DNA of 64,000 bases from positions 401,909,889 to 401,973,888 of the forward strand of contig NC_081408.1 in assembly GCF_030272615.1 (NCBI RefSeq), given 5' to 3'. The position numbers and the translations under genes are program-made. The notes beneath the pieces were generated by a model. The model had not been told where the DNA came from. It saw nothing but the letters and a program-made list of their open reading frames with translations, and made no database searches. Shown piece by piece: positions 10,934-23,187 of this stretch (the first letter of the stretch is position 1; each line of letters starts with the position of its first letter). The stretch is from Cryptomeria japonica. Lineage: Eukaryota > Streptophyta > Pinopsida > Cupressales > Cupressaceae.

Positions 10934-11233
10934 ACTTTTATTATTTTAATATCAAATGAAAACAGGGTTGTTCAGCTGTACTTTGTCATTGTTGGAAAAG
11001 AGGGAGAAGAATTCTATTTGAGAGAAGTATCTGGTAATCAAAATTTTGATATATGCTCTGAATATCTCAATGTTTATGCTCTATATGCAAAATTGTTATA
11101 CATTGTATTATCAAAGGGATAGTGTATATGCTTAGGGGGAGCAATTTTGCTAATGGCATGATTTTGTTGTAAAACACTTAGATGTCAAAATTTTATTTTC
11201 CTAAGTGTTGCCATCAATGCCAAAGGGGGAGAT
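10934..11233 (+). other. S1 3' untranslated region with two purine tracts
   Basis: Non-coding. GCTTAGGGGGAGCAATT at 11130-11146 and AAAGGGGGAGATTG at 11222-11235 (the second touching the right LTR) are polypurine tracts of the kind used to prime plus-strand DNA. The same doubled or tripled arrangement is seen beside the 3' LTRs of C1 and C2. Confidence 0.65.
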
Positions 11234-12331
11234 TGTTGGCATTTTTGATGTTTATGTTGAGATTGTCATTGATGGACACGCACTTGCATTGAGATCCCCT
11301 TTATATGTATGAGTTAGAGCACAACCGGTATTTGTTCCAACTGGAATGTTGTATTATAGTCTTTAGACTATTGGTGTTTTGTAGAATGTGTTTCCTGATC
11401 TGAAGCAGCATGTTGACCCCAAGCAGTTCGTGGATCCCAAGCGGTACAAGGAATTAAAGTGGCATAACACATTTTTACCAGTCTTCATTTTTGACAAACC
11501 GGCAACCAGTATATTGTATGAACTAGTAATACTCTGTGATGAGTTACCATCCACCGATTGTTTGACGGTGCCGAAAATTTAACGGTGCTTTTTGTGTCAT
11601 GTTACCAAGTATGTCTAGGTTCATTGAACCTAGGAAATTGTAATGTAATCCTATTGGACCGACATGAAACCAGATTCCTTTATAAGGACATCATGTCTAG
11701 GGTTTTAGGTTGTTGATGTGGCTATAGCGAAATTTTATGTTGTTGCTAGGGTTTAAGGTGGTTGAGGAGTTGGAGAGAATATGAATGTGTAGAAGACTGA
11801 AGTAATGCTGAAATGCATTAGGAATGAGCTATCAAGGATCTAACCGAGCAGTGTGTGCTATTAGCTAGATCAAACACTTATTGATTACTCGCATCTTTGA
11901 CAAGTCTATAGCCCTTAACCGGGTAGGCCCAAAAGCCTTTTGCAAATCCTTTGACAAGGTGGTTCATATCTGTGGATCTAAAATCCTCTAGCAAGGTAGT
12001 CTTTAATCGGACTTATCTCCTAATAGAGATTGAGATTCCTAACAGGATCTGTTCTGGTAAAGAACATTGTAAGACCTTAACCGGTCTGGTTCCTATTTTG
12101 CAGATAGTTACTTGTGAGTTCCATCTCACCGTGGTTTTTCCCATTTGGGTTTCCGTGTCAAAATCTCTTGTGTTATGGTGAATGCATTATTAGCTATTTG
12201 GTTTGCATGTGTGTTAACCGGTTTGTCTGCTAAACTGTTTTACCGGTTTACTATTAGTCTTGCAAAGTGTTTAAGTGCAGAGATTTTTGGCATACTAATT
12301 CACCCCCCCCCCCCCCTCTTAGTATTCATCA
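11234..12331 (+). repeat. S1 right (3') LTR
   Basis: 1098 bp, direct repeat of 4579-5713 with the same TGTTGGCATTT start and ATTCATCA end. TATA-like TATAAGG lies at 11681-11687. The C-run near its 3' end has grown to about 14-15 C versus 9 in the left LTR. Confidence 0.9.
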
Positions 12332-13648
12332 AAGAAGTAACCACAAAGAATGCTAATCTTGATGCAAAAAACTATAGATGACCTTTGACTTGCATAAGAT
12401 GTTTTTATTATGCCAAATGGAACCTCAATTACAAACAACAAACTTAGTTTCCCCAACAATATTATGAAGACAACTCACAAACAAAAATTTGAGAATAAAA
12501 ATCATGATCCATCCTTGCTCATCTAATCACTTGTGGATATCCTCAAATAGCATAAGAAAATGATACAAGATAAATCAAACAAGAGATAAGACGCATTGGA
12601 CCAAACCAATCAATAGTTGATTAGATCTTCTTGCTAAAGATAAGTGTTTCTTGATAAGATGATAAGAATGATGTTTGATAGGATACCTACTGTAGAAAAG
12701 ATGTATGTATTAAGGCATGATATCTGATAGGGTGCGTATTCTAGGAATGATATATCCGTAAGGCATGTTGTTTGATAAGGATGCTAAAATTGATACGTAG
12801 TTGGTCGCTTAGGTTGTAGGCTAGCTTACAAGTTTATTTGTTGATTTTTTATTTTTTAAGTTCGATGTTGTTTTACTATCCTACTTGTGTCTACTCAAAA
12901 TGTTAGTGTCTTTGCTAGAGATAGTTTATTGCATGGATGATGGATGGTGATGGACATAAAATTTTACTATGGTATGTGCAAATTTTATTATGGAAGGTGG
13001 ATTTTGAAAGTGATTGTGATCATTCAAATGTGATGCATCCTCTTATGTAATGTCAAATATCTCAGACTAAATTACCTAGGTAGAGGATTGCCCCTAGTTA
13101 GGTATAAGGCTATTTACTATCGGATGGGTCAGATGGATTGACATTATTGTGGTACGAAATGGATGGATGGAAGTGACACTAAACAACAACAAATATTAGG
13201 GCATGCTAGGTGTTCAAAAGTTTTATTATGGATGGGCAGAAATAGGATTTTATTATGGAAGAATGTGTGTTCTCTATTTGTGAGGGAAAATTTAGCATGT
13301 ATAACAGACTGAAAAAGTAACCACTAAACCTCTAAATCTAATAAACATAATCCAAATGCAACTCAATGAAGGAATACAAATAAAATCAACAAAATAACAC
13401 AAAATCATGAAACAAATAAACCCATGTTGACTTCAATGCACTTGGCCTTTGTCGTTCATCTTCTCCTTGTGTGGGTGAATGATCTCAAACTTGTACTTAT
13501 GAAAAACCTGCAAGATAATGACACAATAATACAAAGATAATGGTTGATGATAATAGATATTAAGGTTTAGTTAATAGATTTTTAGAGGTTTTATTTGATG
13601 GTTGAGATTGATTTGAAAACAAGATTGATCAATAGTTGAGATTCAATG
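12332..13648. other. Continuation of PMD unit A, 3' non-coding flank
   Basis: 12332-12336 is the right S1 target repeat. Sequence at about 12510-12610 (CACTTGTGGATATCC, then AGATAAATC and AAGAGATAAGAC) is clearly related to 32360-32440 downstream of PMD copy B, showing that it belongs to the same repeat unit. The rest is AT-rich with GGATGGATGG-type words near 12930-13170 and no coding frame. Confidence 0.55.
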
Positions 13649-13954
13649 TGGTGTACTCATGGTTAGGAGGGACCTCTATGAGATCTATTTGAGCCATGCA
13701 GCAATAATAAACACAACAAAAGCCAGACAAGATGATGGAGTAAATGCATAACTGAATGAATTAGATCATGAAAACTGATTACAAATGGCTGGTAACATCC
13801 AGACTGCAAGATTCAGCTCATTGGTCTGCTACATACATGCCCAATTTAAAGAATCGATCAACTCTGAACCTTTAATCTTAAGGTATATCTTCTATATTCC
13901 CTGGAATGAATTATGATGCTTAATTACATTGATTTATATGGTCTAGAGGGATCT
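13649..13954 (-). repeat. Partial LTR of the G1 family
   Basis: 306 bp starting TGGTGTACTCATGG, closely matching the first 300 bp (in + orientation) of the G1 LTR that begins directly after it at 13955. It stops at GAGGGATC, inside the LTR. The remainder of this older LTR is not found on the far side of G1. Confidence 0.75.
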
Positions 13955-14734
13955 TGGTGCAGTCATGATTAGGAGGGACCTCAATGAGATCTATCTGGAC
14001 TGTGCAGCAAGAGTAAGCACAACAAAAGCTAGCCAAGATGATTGATACAATGCAGAACTTAATGAATTAGATCATGAAAACATATTACAAATAGCCAATA
14101 ACATCTGGACTACAAGATTCGGCTCACTGGCTTGTTACATACATGCCAAATTTATAGAATCGGTCAACTTCGGACCTCTAAATCTTAAGGTATATCTTCC
14201 ATATTATTTGGAATGAATTACGATACTTAATTACATTGATTTATATGGTCTAGAGGGATCCAATCAGCCCAAGAAGAATCAAACAATGATGAACATGATG
14301 AAATGTGTAAAACCACTAGGTCGGCCCCTGCCCATGAAAATCCTCTGAAAAATACAAAGGAAGAAGTGTGGATCAAGAGGAAGGTCGGCCACACACAAAG
14401 GAACATTGGAATCATGCACTGAAGCTCCGCAAGCTATGGAAAGGATCCACAAGATTCACCACTAGCAAATAGGTCCAAGCGGTTCCAAAGTTCTAAGTCA
14501 GAAAATTGTCTTGAAATCTGGAAGTGATAACTTGTCGCAAAAATATCCAAACATTCTACAGTTCAGTTCTAAGGAAGATAATCATGATTACAAGCAAAAT
14601 CCATCTCTGCAAGATCCAGTGAGAAAATGCAAAGAAATGTAGACATAAATGTTGAAACTATAAAACAAAAAATAAAGTGAAAGGAAATATTTTTGGTTGA
14701 TGCAAGATTGCCAAGAACCGGGGATGCTCCTACA
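13955..14734 (-). repeat. G1 LTR, left (3' LTR of the element)
   Basis: About 780 bp, TGGTGCAGTCATG...GATGCTCCTACA, matching 19379-20136. Contains no credible gene; a minus frame near 14227-14415 is an LTR shadow. Confidence 0.85.
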
Positions 14735-15089
14735 TCAAAAATCTGGGGTTGTTGAAAAAGTGAGTCCCTCACTTTGTCGGGGTCAAAAGAAAACCAAGAT
14801 GATCCACCTCTGCCTAAGAAATCAAAGATGAATCTTCAACTAGTATGTCCTTCCATTTCACAAGATACTCCTTGTATTGATTGCTCTGGGTGCTATGCCC
14901 AATCCACTATCCAAAATGTCTTCAATCTGATCTAGTTCCTTCTAAGGAAACTGCTTCTCAAAGTCTACTATATTGCCTTCACTAAATTTTGATCCATGAC
15001 ATTGATGTAGATCTGCAATGTGAATATAGGTGAAATACTCAAACTATCTGGTATCTCCACTTCACATGCATTTTTGGAACTGAATTTCC
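14735..15089 (-). pseudogene. G1 integrase C-terminus and chromodomain remnant
   Basis: On the minus strand, 14840-14882 reads NQYKEYLVKWK, the core of a chromodomain (YKEYLVKWKG) found at the C-terminus of plant chromovirus integrases, where it targets insertion to heterochromatin. KFGPCKILRKF near 15070-15100 is the preceding GPF/Y-type module. The two are in different frames with stops between. Confidence 0.65.
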
Positions 15090-16226
15090 TCAAGATCTTG
15101 CAAGGTCCAAACTTCCTATCTGCAACTTGATATAGGTTCCAACTAGAAATCTTTCTTTCCTTAGATACACCATCACTTTATCTCCAACTTCAAATTCCTT
15201 ATGTCTTCTCTTCTCATTCGTTTTCTCCTTATACTTGTTGTTCATTTCATCCAAATGTTGCTTAACCTGAAAATGCAAGGCCTTCATATGATCTGGAAAT
15301 TCTTCTACCTCTAGACTCTGCTTGTCTTCATTACTGATATCCCTCAATTCTAATATATCTCTAGGGTGTTCTCCAGTAACAATCTCAAAAGGTGTTCTTC
15401 TGATAATCATGTTCACTGAATTATTGTAGGCAAATTCTACTTGTGCAAGAATCATATCCCAACTTCTGGTCTTCTCTCCAACTAAGCATCTCAATGAATT
15501 TCCCAAACTCTTGTTTACTACCTCTATCTGTCTATCAATTTGTGGATGAAAAGTAGAATTGAATTTCAAATCTGTCTTCATCTTCTTCCAAAGTGTTCTC
15601 CAAAAATAACCAAAAAACTTAGTGTCTCTATCCAAAACTATACTCTTAGGTAATCCATATAATCTCACTACCTCCTTGAAAAATAAGTCAACTATATGCA
15701 CTGCATCAGACGTCTTCTTACAAGGTTTGAAATGAGTCATCTTCGAGAATCTATTTACCACCACAAATATAGAATCATTTCCTCTTTGTGACTTAGGTAA
15801 CCCAAGTATGAAATCCATACTTATGTCCTCCCAAGGTCTCTCTGGTATTGTCAAAGGTTTATACAATACCACATTGTGACTACTACCTTTTGCAACTTGA
15901 CAAACTCTATAGCTCTGCACAAATTTCCTAACATCCTTATGAATCTAAGGCCAAAAGTAATGTTCACTCACCAGTGCTACTATTTTGTCAACACCAAAGT
16001 GTTCGGATAATCCTCCACTATGTTTTTCCTTTATCAGATTCTCCCTCATAGAACTCTTAGGTATACACAACTGAACTCTTCTGAATAACATCACATCCTG
16101 AATTAAATAATCCAGCCACACACTTTTGTCCATCATAACCGGTTCTCTACATTCTCTCCAAGGTTCTGCAAAATCTGGGTCATTATTATACAAGGTCTTC
16201 AATTCCTCAAATCCTAACGTTGTCAC
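15090..16226 (-). pseudogene. G1 integrase
   Basis: Two frames separated by a TAG near 15942-15944. The N-terminal zinc domain HSGGLSEHFGVDK...HYFWP then SYRVCQVAK has Tyr where the first Cys of the CxxC pair is expected. Catalytic core: first Asp in ISMDFILGLP, second in IVLDRDTKF, Glu in RQIEVVNKSL, so the DDE set is present. It ends with a GDKVMVYLRKERF segment. Known role: insertion of the cDNA copy into the chromosome. Dead through the stop and zinc-site change. Confidence 0.85.
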
Positions 16227-16364
16227 TCACATCTCTATTAGCAAACTTCTTCTTCTACTCAATGCATCAGCAACTTTGTTTGACTTTCCACTCCTATGCT
16301 TCAACATAAAGGTGTAACTCTACAAGAATTCTAGCCATCTCATATGTCTCTGATTTAACTTACT

Positions 16365-17590
16365 TTAACTATTCAAATACTGCAAGGCTTGATGATCAGT
16401 ATACAACACAAATTCCTTAGGTAACAAGTAATGTCTCCACTTCTTCAAGGCATGAACTATGGCATAAAATTCTTCATCATACACCAAATATCTCCTCCTG
16501 ACATCATTCAACTTTTCACTGTAATAAGTTACTGCTCTTCCTTCCTGACTTAACACTACTCCAATTGTGTTCCCACTTGCATCATAGTCTACTTGAAACA
16601 CTTTGTTGAAATTCGGTAAAGCTAACACAGGCTATTTAGTCACCTTCTGCTTCAGCAATTCAAAACTCTTATTTGCTCTGGTTGTCCATTTGAAATCTTT
16701 CCTATCTCCTCTCATTGTCTCAATCATAGGGGTACAAACTAAACTAAATTTTTTGATAAACTTTGGGTAGAAACTAGCCAATCTATGAAATGATCTAACC
16801 TCTCCAATGTTTTCCAATGTAGGCCATTAATCAATTGCTTTTACCTTCTCAGGGTCCATCTTCAATCAATCCACAGATATCACAAATCCCAAATAGACTA
16901 ACTCTTCCTTCATGAAACTACACTTCTTTAGATTTATCAGCAACTTCTCCTCTCTCAACCTCTGCAAAACTTGTCTTAAATACAACAAATAATCCTCTTT
17001 TGTCTTACTGAAAAATCAAAATGATCCAAATATTAAATAACAAACTTACCCAACAATTCCTTCAATACCTTATTCATCAATCTCATGAAAGTACTTGGTG
17101 CATTAGTCAACCCAAAAGGCATCACCAACCATTCATACAATCCTTCATTTGTCTTGAATGTTGTCTTCCACTCATCTCCTTCTTTTATTCTGATATGATG
17201 ATATCCACTCTTCAAGTCTATCTTTGTGTAGTATTTGGCTCCACTCAAACAATCCATTATGTCATCCATCTTAGGCAAAAGAAATTGGTACTTCACTGTG
17301 ATCTTGTTTATTGCTCTAGAATCGGTACACATCCTCCATTCTCCATTCTTCTTAGGTGCTAACATGGCTGGTACTAAACAAGGACTTAAACTTTATCTGA
17401 TCAAACCTTCCTTCAACAATTCCTGCACTTGTCTATTCAACTCTTCATTCTCTGTCAGTGTCATCTGGTGTGCAAATTTATTAGGCAAACTAGATCCGAG
17501 AATCGGGTCCATACAATGGTCGATGCTCCTCATAGGTGGTAATCCATCAGGCACATTATCTAAAATGATGTCTTCATACTTTGTTAACAA
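16365..17590 (-). pseudogene. G1 reverse transcriptase and RNase H
   Basis: RT start: DGLPPMRSIDHCMDPILGSSLPNK (shown in parts; 17393-17560), then [34 protein letters not shown] and [16 protein letters not shown] (17033-17365). The active-site box reads KFVI-stop-YLDH: TAA at 17033-17035 and the second catalytic Asp changed to His at 17021-17023. RNase H (16365-16628): [28 protein letters not shown] and LYTDHQAL are conserved. The catalytic change and several stops mean no activity. Confidence 0.88.
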
Positions 17591-17632
17591 CTACTTTATC
17601 TCCTCTGGTTGTTCTTCTTCATGCTCTAAGTT

Positions 17633-18325
17633 CTAAGTCTTCTTAGGAAATAAGGCAAAACACACATTCTCATGTCTCATTCCATCCAGGAATTTCCTTC
17701 CATCCACCAAACAGATTCTAGGATTTGTACAGGCTTCACTCTTTATTGGTTCCTCCAAGGTTAGCAAGGGTTTTTTCATCACGTTTGCTACAATAGTATA
17801 TATGTTCTTTCTTCCATCATGCATTGCATGTCTATCAAACTGCCAAGGTCTACCCAACAAAAAGTGAGAAATATCCATAGGCATAATATCACATAAAACT
17901 TCATCATGATATTTTCCAATTTTTAATTTCACCATGCATTGCTCACTCACTAGCAACTTATGATCATCCTGAATCCATGCTATTTGGTAAGGCCTAGGAT
18001 GTTTCAATATTTCCAACTTTGGTTTATTCACCATTTCTTTTAAAACAAGATAATTTGAATTACCACTATCAATAACTACTTTGCAAAACTTACCAGATAC
18101 CTTACACCTAGTCTTGAACAAATTTCTCCTCTGCAAAGGCTCTTCATCCTCTCCGGTATGACACAAGGATCTTCTCATCATCAATAGTTCTCCATCTTCC
18201 AGTTTGTTAGCTGATCCGATGGGGTTTTCTTCTACCAATGTTGTTCTTCCAGTGTTCTCTATCTTCTTACATTCAAAATCAAGATGTTCTTCTCCTCCAC
18301 ACTTAAAGAAAGTTCCTCTAAACAC
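17633..18325 (-). pseudogene. G1 Gag C-terminus and retropepsin-like protease
   Basis: A 230-codon minus frame. FFKCGGEEHLDFEC (about 18286-18312) is a zinc knuckle that has lost its first Cys to Phe. The protease active site is VVIDSGNSNYLV with Asp-Ser-Gly at 18062-18070, followed by VLCDIMPMDISHFLLGRPW, the usual flap and C-terminal ILLGRPW-type motif of gypsy proteases. Its job would be maturation of the Gag-Pol precursor. The frame is open but upstream Gag is shifted. Confidence 0.8.
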
Positions 18326-19298
18326 TCTCTTATCTTGTCTCCTATCATCTTTTACAAAACCCTCATTCTGGTAACCATCAGGTTCTCTTCTCCGATAGAA
18401 ATTTCTATCATCCTTCCTATAAAAACTACTTTCCTTGTTTACTTCCTTGTCTTTATTCTAATCTATACAAGTTCCTCTTCCTCCAGGTTATCCTTTGCCT
18501 CCTTTAAATCTTCCTCCGGAAACCTTCCTACCTCTCTGTCTCTACTCATGTCTTTTGTTCAACTTCTCTTCTTCTTTTGAGGCATATTGGTAAGCTTCTT
18601 CAACACTCTGCAACTTGATCAAACTGAGTTCATCTTCTATAGACATCCGCAATCCATTCAAATATCTTGAAACTTATTCAATCTCATCATCAACATGTTT
18701 GGATCTGATATTCAACTTGTAGAATGCCTTGGTACTCCTTCACACTAGACTATTTCTCCTTTAAGTTCTATAACTTTCGAAATAGATCTACTTGGTAATT
18801 AGTTGGCATAAACTTTGATTTTAACTTAGAAACCATCCACTCCCATGATTTAATCTTCTCTTTTCCTATTCTTTGTCTATCAACCTACACATGTTCTCAT
18901 CAAAGAGATGCATGACCTTTCAACCAGGTACAGGCATATTTCACCTTCCTTTCTTCCACAGTGTTCTCAAAATCAAAGTACTTCTCCATCTCTGAGATCC
19001 ACTCCATTAATTCATCTAAATACAACTTTCCATCATACTCCGGTGGGGTAAAATGTGGTTTGGTGTTCGCCCTAGTCAAAACCCTCAAGAACCTTTCTTC
19101 ATCTGGATCAATCATCGGTGGATTTGCTTCTTGTTTTGTTGGTGCTTCTTCATCTTCGCTCACATCTACAATATGTCGATCTCTTCTCTGGGTTGTTTTA
19201 ACAGCTTCCAATTGGGCTGCAATTCCTCTCAACATTTCCATCATAGCAGAATCTTCATTCCCACACACTCCACCATTCATATTTCCTCTTTGCGCCAT
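18326..19298 (-). pseudogene. G1 Gag
   Basis: ATG at 19298 (MAQRGNMNGG) follows the primer site by about 70 bp. The frame is open to 18900: MMEMLRGIAAQLEAV coil, an acidic patch, then PPEYDGKLYLDELMEWISEME and VKYACTWLKGHA, the retrotransposon Gag core. After 18900 it continues in other frames with stops. Known role: capsid protein. Confidence 0.8.
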
Positions 19299-19378
19299 CG
19301 AATCCTTAATCTGCCACCCCACAATAAAATCTTCAAGACAACACAATCTTCGGAACGAAATGTCACTCTGATACCACT

Positions 19379-20136
19379 TGGTGCATTCACTATTATGAGG
19401 GACCTCAATGAGATCTATATGGACCGTGTAGAAAGAGTAAACACAACAAAATCCAAACAAGATGATGGAGGCAATACAAAACTGAATGAATTAGATCATA
19501 AAAACTGATTACAAATGGTCGGTAACATCTAGACTGCAAGATTCGGCTCACTGGTCTGCTACATACATGCCCAATGTATAGAATCGGTCAACTCCAGACC
19601 TCTAAATCTTAAGGTATATGTTCTATATTCTCTAGAATGAATTATGATGCTCAATTACATTGATTTATATGGTCTAGAGGGATCCGGTCAGCCCAAGAAG
19701 AATCAAATAACGATGAACATGTAAAACCACCAAGTCTGCCTCCACCCATGAAAATCCTCTGGAAAATCCAAAGCAAGAAGTGTGGATCAAGAGGAAGGTT
19801 GGCCACACACCAAGGAACATTAGAACTAATGAACTGAAGCTCTACAAGCTACAAAAAGGATCCGCAAGATTCGCCACTAGCAAATAGGTCTAAGCGGTTC
19901 CGAAGTTCGAAGCCAGAAAACTGTCTCGAAATTCGGAAGCGATAATTTGTTGGAAAAAGATCCAAATGTCCCACAGTTCAGGAATAAGGAAGCAAGCAAA
20001 ATTCATCTCGGCAAGATCCAGTAAGAAAATGCAACAAAATGCAGACAGAAATGCTGAAACTGCAAAATAGAAAACAAACTGAAAGGAAATATTTTTGGTT
20101 GATGCAAGATTGCCAAGAACTAGGGATGCTTCTGTA
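19379..20136 (-). repeat. G1 LTR, right (5' LTR of the element)
   Basis: About 758 bp, TGGTGCATTCAC...GATGCTTCTGTA, direct repeat of 13955-14734. The terminal TA in place of CA on the + strand suggests point decay at the boundary. Confidence 0.85.
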
Positions 20137-21060
20137 GCACAATGAGACAGGTTGGTGAGAGACGATTACTCATTCTGACTTAATCTGATTGAGAGAATAA
20201 CTCACTTGACTAACTAGCTAAGAGATTTGATTGAGAGTGGAACTGAATTGATTGAGCAGTCATAAAAAGTTGATTTCGAAAAGGGAGGAAGTTATTGACT
20301 AGTTAGAAAAAGATGATTGAGGATTGACTGAGAGTCGGTGGTAGTTAGGAATTTTCACATGTGATGTAGGAAATTGAGAATGAAATATCATTTAGATTGA
20401 ATTTGGGATTTTTGAAAATATGAAATAAAATTAGAATGAGAGGGAAATGAATATAAATTGGATTTGGAGGGAAATAATTTATTTGAAATGAAGATCAAAT
20501 GTTATTAAATAAATTTAGGAAATTTATTTAATGAGAGGACATCACTAGATAATTAAATAATTTAAAGAAATTTTTTAAATATGGGAAGTTAGAAATTGAA
20601 TTTAATGAAACAATAAAGATCATTTAATTACAGTGAATAACTAAAATTAATTAAATAATAAGATTATTTAATTAATATTAAAGGGAAAATGGTTAATTGA
20701 TTAAATGATTAAGGGGGAAATTTGAACAATTAATTTTAAATGGAAAAAGAATATTAATTTAGAAGAATAAAGTCAAAATTAATTAAATAACTAAAATTAT
20801 TTAATTAAGAATGAGGAATAATTATTAAAATTAGTGGTTGCAGGCACAAAACAAATTAAGGTGTCTAAATTTTGCCCCTCTTTGAGATAATGCATTTTCA
20901 ATCATTGTTTCAAAGAAAAATCAAGAAAAAAACTACAGTATGCCCCAACAACAATAGTACCCCCTTAGGAAATTTGTTGAAATTTTTTTTATTTGAAGGA
21001 TAATTTAATGATAATGTGATAAGGATCCCAAAGATGCAGTTTGGAGAAGTTTTGAGTGAA
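20137..21060. other. Unassigned AT-rich sequence between G1 and PMD relic B
   Basis: 20137-20340 is ordinary sequence with GATTGAGAG words. 20340-20860 is dominated by AATTAATTAAATAA runs, resembling the last 400 bp of the solo LTR at 44570-45710, so it may be an old LTR end, but I find no clear boundaries. No coding. Confidence 0.5.
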
Positions 21061-21069
21061 TTTGACAGC

Positions 21070-21135
21070 AACCAATAGAATAGGAAATTAGGGCTCTTTT
21101 CGGTTATAAATAGGAGACTTTGGGGTTCATTTGGT
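21070..21135 (+). promoter_or_regulatory. Promoter-like CCAAT and TATA boxes
   Basis: ACCAATAG near 21071 and TATAAATAG at 21105-21113 are spaced as in plant pol II promoters. They lie upstream of a short ATG frame (ATGGCAAGTTTGGAG near 21162) and, further down, PMD relic B. This could be the relic's own promoter; no transcript evidence exists here. Confidence 0.4.
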
Positions 21136-21767
21136 CATTTGCACTCTTGGAGCTTGAAGGGTTTATGGCAAGTTTGGAGCAAATTTTGAGTGTTTGAGGA
21201 GCTACGTAGGTGTCAGATGCAAGCAGCACTTGTCAGAGTAAGTCAGGATGTACGAGAAGGTAGACAGCATAGGCAGAGGTATAAGTACATCATCTTATCT
21301 TATCATTTTTTAGCATTTATTGCTCGTCAAAATTTAGGGTTTAGGGTTGCAAAATTTAATTGTTACGCATATGTATATCAATTTTTCACATTTGTTAAAA
21401 CATTTTTGAAATTTTTTATTTTGTTTCGCAATTGTTAAACATCTCGCATTTGACTACTTTTGTTTTGCAAATGACTGTGGATTTTTGCAATCATGAATTG
21501 GTTTTTGCAATTATAAATTGGATTTCACATTTGCAATTTGTATTTCACAACTGATGTTTGCATTTTGCATTTGCTAATTATGTTTCACATTTGCATATTA
21601 GGGGTTTTTCCTACATTCTAAGTCTATGGTTTGCATTTGCATAGGTCAGTTAGGTTTCCTGATAAGTTTAGGCTAACATTAAGCATGATTTATAGGTTGT
21701 TTTTCTAGTCTTAGGGGCTCGGAAGATTAGACCTAAGGTTCTTGCATGGAGTTATTTGTTGGATGAT
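21136..21767 (+). other. 5' part of PMD relic B
   Basis: No long frame. 21470-21660 is a run of related words (TTTCACATTTGCAATTTG-like) repeated loosely about ten times, as seen upstream of PMD relic A. The last bases read WSYLLDDYE when joined to 29176 across the C1 insertion, matching the start of the PMD fold. Confidence 0.45.
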
Positions 21768-21772
21768 TATGA
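21768..21772. repeat. Left target-site duplication of C1
   Basis: TATGA, exactly repeated at 29176-29180 after the right LTR. Confidence 0.9.
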
Positions 21773-23187
21773 TGATGGTATGATGAAAGATCAAGGATTC
21801 GGTCAACTACTGAGAGGGGGGGTGAATCAGTAGATAGAAAAACTGATATTAACTTCACCAATCTCACAATCAACTTCTCAAAGTAAACTTAGAACTATAA
21901 ATGCAATATCACTGTCAAGATTAAACTATCAAGTTAAACCGGTTGTCTTTTACAACAAATTAATAGTAAACAACTTGAAACTCATAAACATCCAAATACT
22001 TTTACTGACATAAGTAAAACTTTATTTCATATTTATGTCGGTTATCATGACTTATCAAAGTGTATTAAGTAGTTAAGAAAATCAACCATAGAAAACATAA
22101 CCACAAAAACATTCACCACTTAACACAAGATTTTTGACATGGAAACCTAAATGGGAAAAACCACAGTGAGATGAGACTCACAACATAACTATCTGAACTC
22201 TTTTGAAGTTTGCCCTGTTAGGAGCCAAGCTTGTTAAAGCTTTACAAAAAGTCATGTTAAAAACATATCCTGTTAGGGACCACCCGGTTAAGGGATTGAC
22301 TATAATGCCTTGCTAGAAGCAATACCCTGTAAGGAGTAACCTCGGTAGAGGATTTGAAATCCAAGCTAATGGACCACCTAGTTAGAGGATTTAAATAACA
22401 CCAAGCTTGTCAGAGCTTAATCGGTTAGGGGATTTCAAAAACTGTTGTAATTGTTAGAAAATAACAGGGGTTTTCTGATTTGTTTGAATAGCACTACACT
22501 TGCTTGTTCAGATCCTTTTCATTCTCCTATCTACCTTTACACAAACTACAAATACATCATCTGGTTCAGCAACCAGACACTCAACTGAAAATTTGCCAAC
22601 TCTGAAATAAAAAAAATCATCGACCTTATAAACAAATCAATTAGGTTAGTAACACAACAAAAAACTAATTCTCTCATAGAGATTACAAACAAGTCAGTTC
22701 AAGTATGATCGTTGGATTACATAAAAATCTCTACACATCATTCAAGAAAGCCTCGACCACTCCTTGATCACCGCTTCATCGAACTCAGTAACTCATCACG
22801 TTCTTTGCATTACATGCAATATACTTTCTCATTCCCTAGACAAAAATTGTTACCTCAACACGCCAAAAACACTTTGAAACTCTCTTCATACAATATGCAT
22901 ATGTGTCATAATCATTACCGCTCATCATCAGATGATAAACCAATACAACCAATTCACCAAACTCAATTGGTTAGGGTTTATCCAATCAACAGGTACGGTT
23001 TACTAGTTCAACTCTCCAATACTTAGCAATTCTGGTTCACTCCACAAACTTACCTACCAGTTACAGTTCCTTTCACTAGCTCTTCCTACCGGTTGCAAAA
23101 CAATACTACAACAATATCATTACTGGTTAATTGACATCAATGACAACATAACATTTCATTGATGCAATCTTTATGCAAAAGCCAAAA
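21773..23187 (-). repeat. C1 LTR, left (3' LTR)
   Basis: 1415 bp, TGATGGTATGATG...GCCAAAA (the terminal CA is mutated to AA). Minus-strand TATAAGG at about 22624-22631. Short + frames inside it recur in the right LTR only because the LTRs are repeats. Confidence 0.92.

Larger units (their letters stand above)
4579..12331 (+). mobile_element. S1: copia-like LTR element with Gag and an unknown ORF2, no pol
   Basis: A 7753-bp element with LTRs 4579-5713 and 11234-12331, both TGTTGGCATTT...ATTCATCA. A primer-binding site for initiator-Met tRNA lies two bases inside the left LTR. The coding content is a Gag-like ORF (5764-7038) and a long second ORF (7487-10933, stop-ridden). I see no protease, integrase, reverse transcriptase or RNase H motif anywhere between the LTRs, so the element could not move alone. 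LTR end sequences, the two-base AT spacer and G-rich purine tracts match the copia elements C1 and C2 in this window, which suggests mobilisation in trans (inference). It sits inside PMD relic A: sequence related to PMD copy B's 3' flank resumes after 12336. Confidence 0.85.
13955..20136 (-). mobile_element. G1: Ty3/gypsy chromovirus, defective
   Basis: LTRs at 13955-14734 and 19379-20136. Minus-strand order is gag, protease, reverse transcriptase, RNase H, integrase and a chromodomain-like end, which is the gypsy chromovirus arrangement. Primer-site complement CTCTGATACCA at 19366-19376 is two bases from the LTR. Reading frames are broken by many stops and shifts. I find no matching target-site duplication (GATCT left, GCACA right), so one boundary may be recombinant. 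Confidence 0.88.

Noticed and set aside
22712-23026. 104-codon + frame, repeated at 28700-28954
   Set aside because: The repetition is due to the two C1 LTRs, not to a conserved gene; it lies antisense to the element and has no motif.
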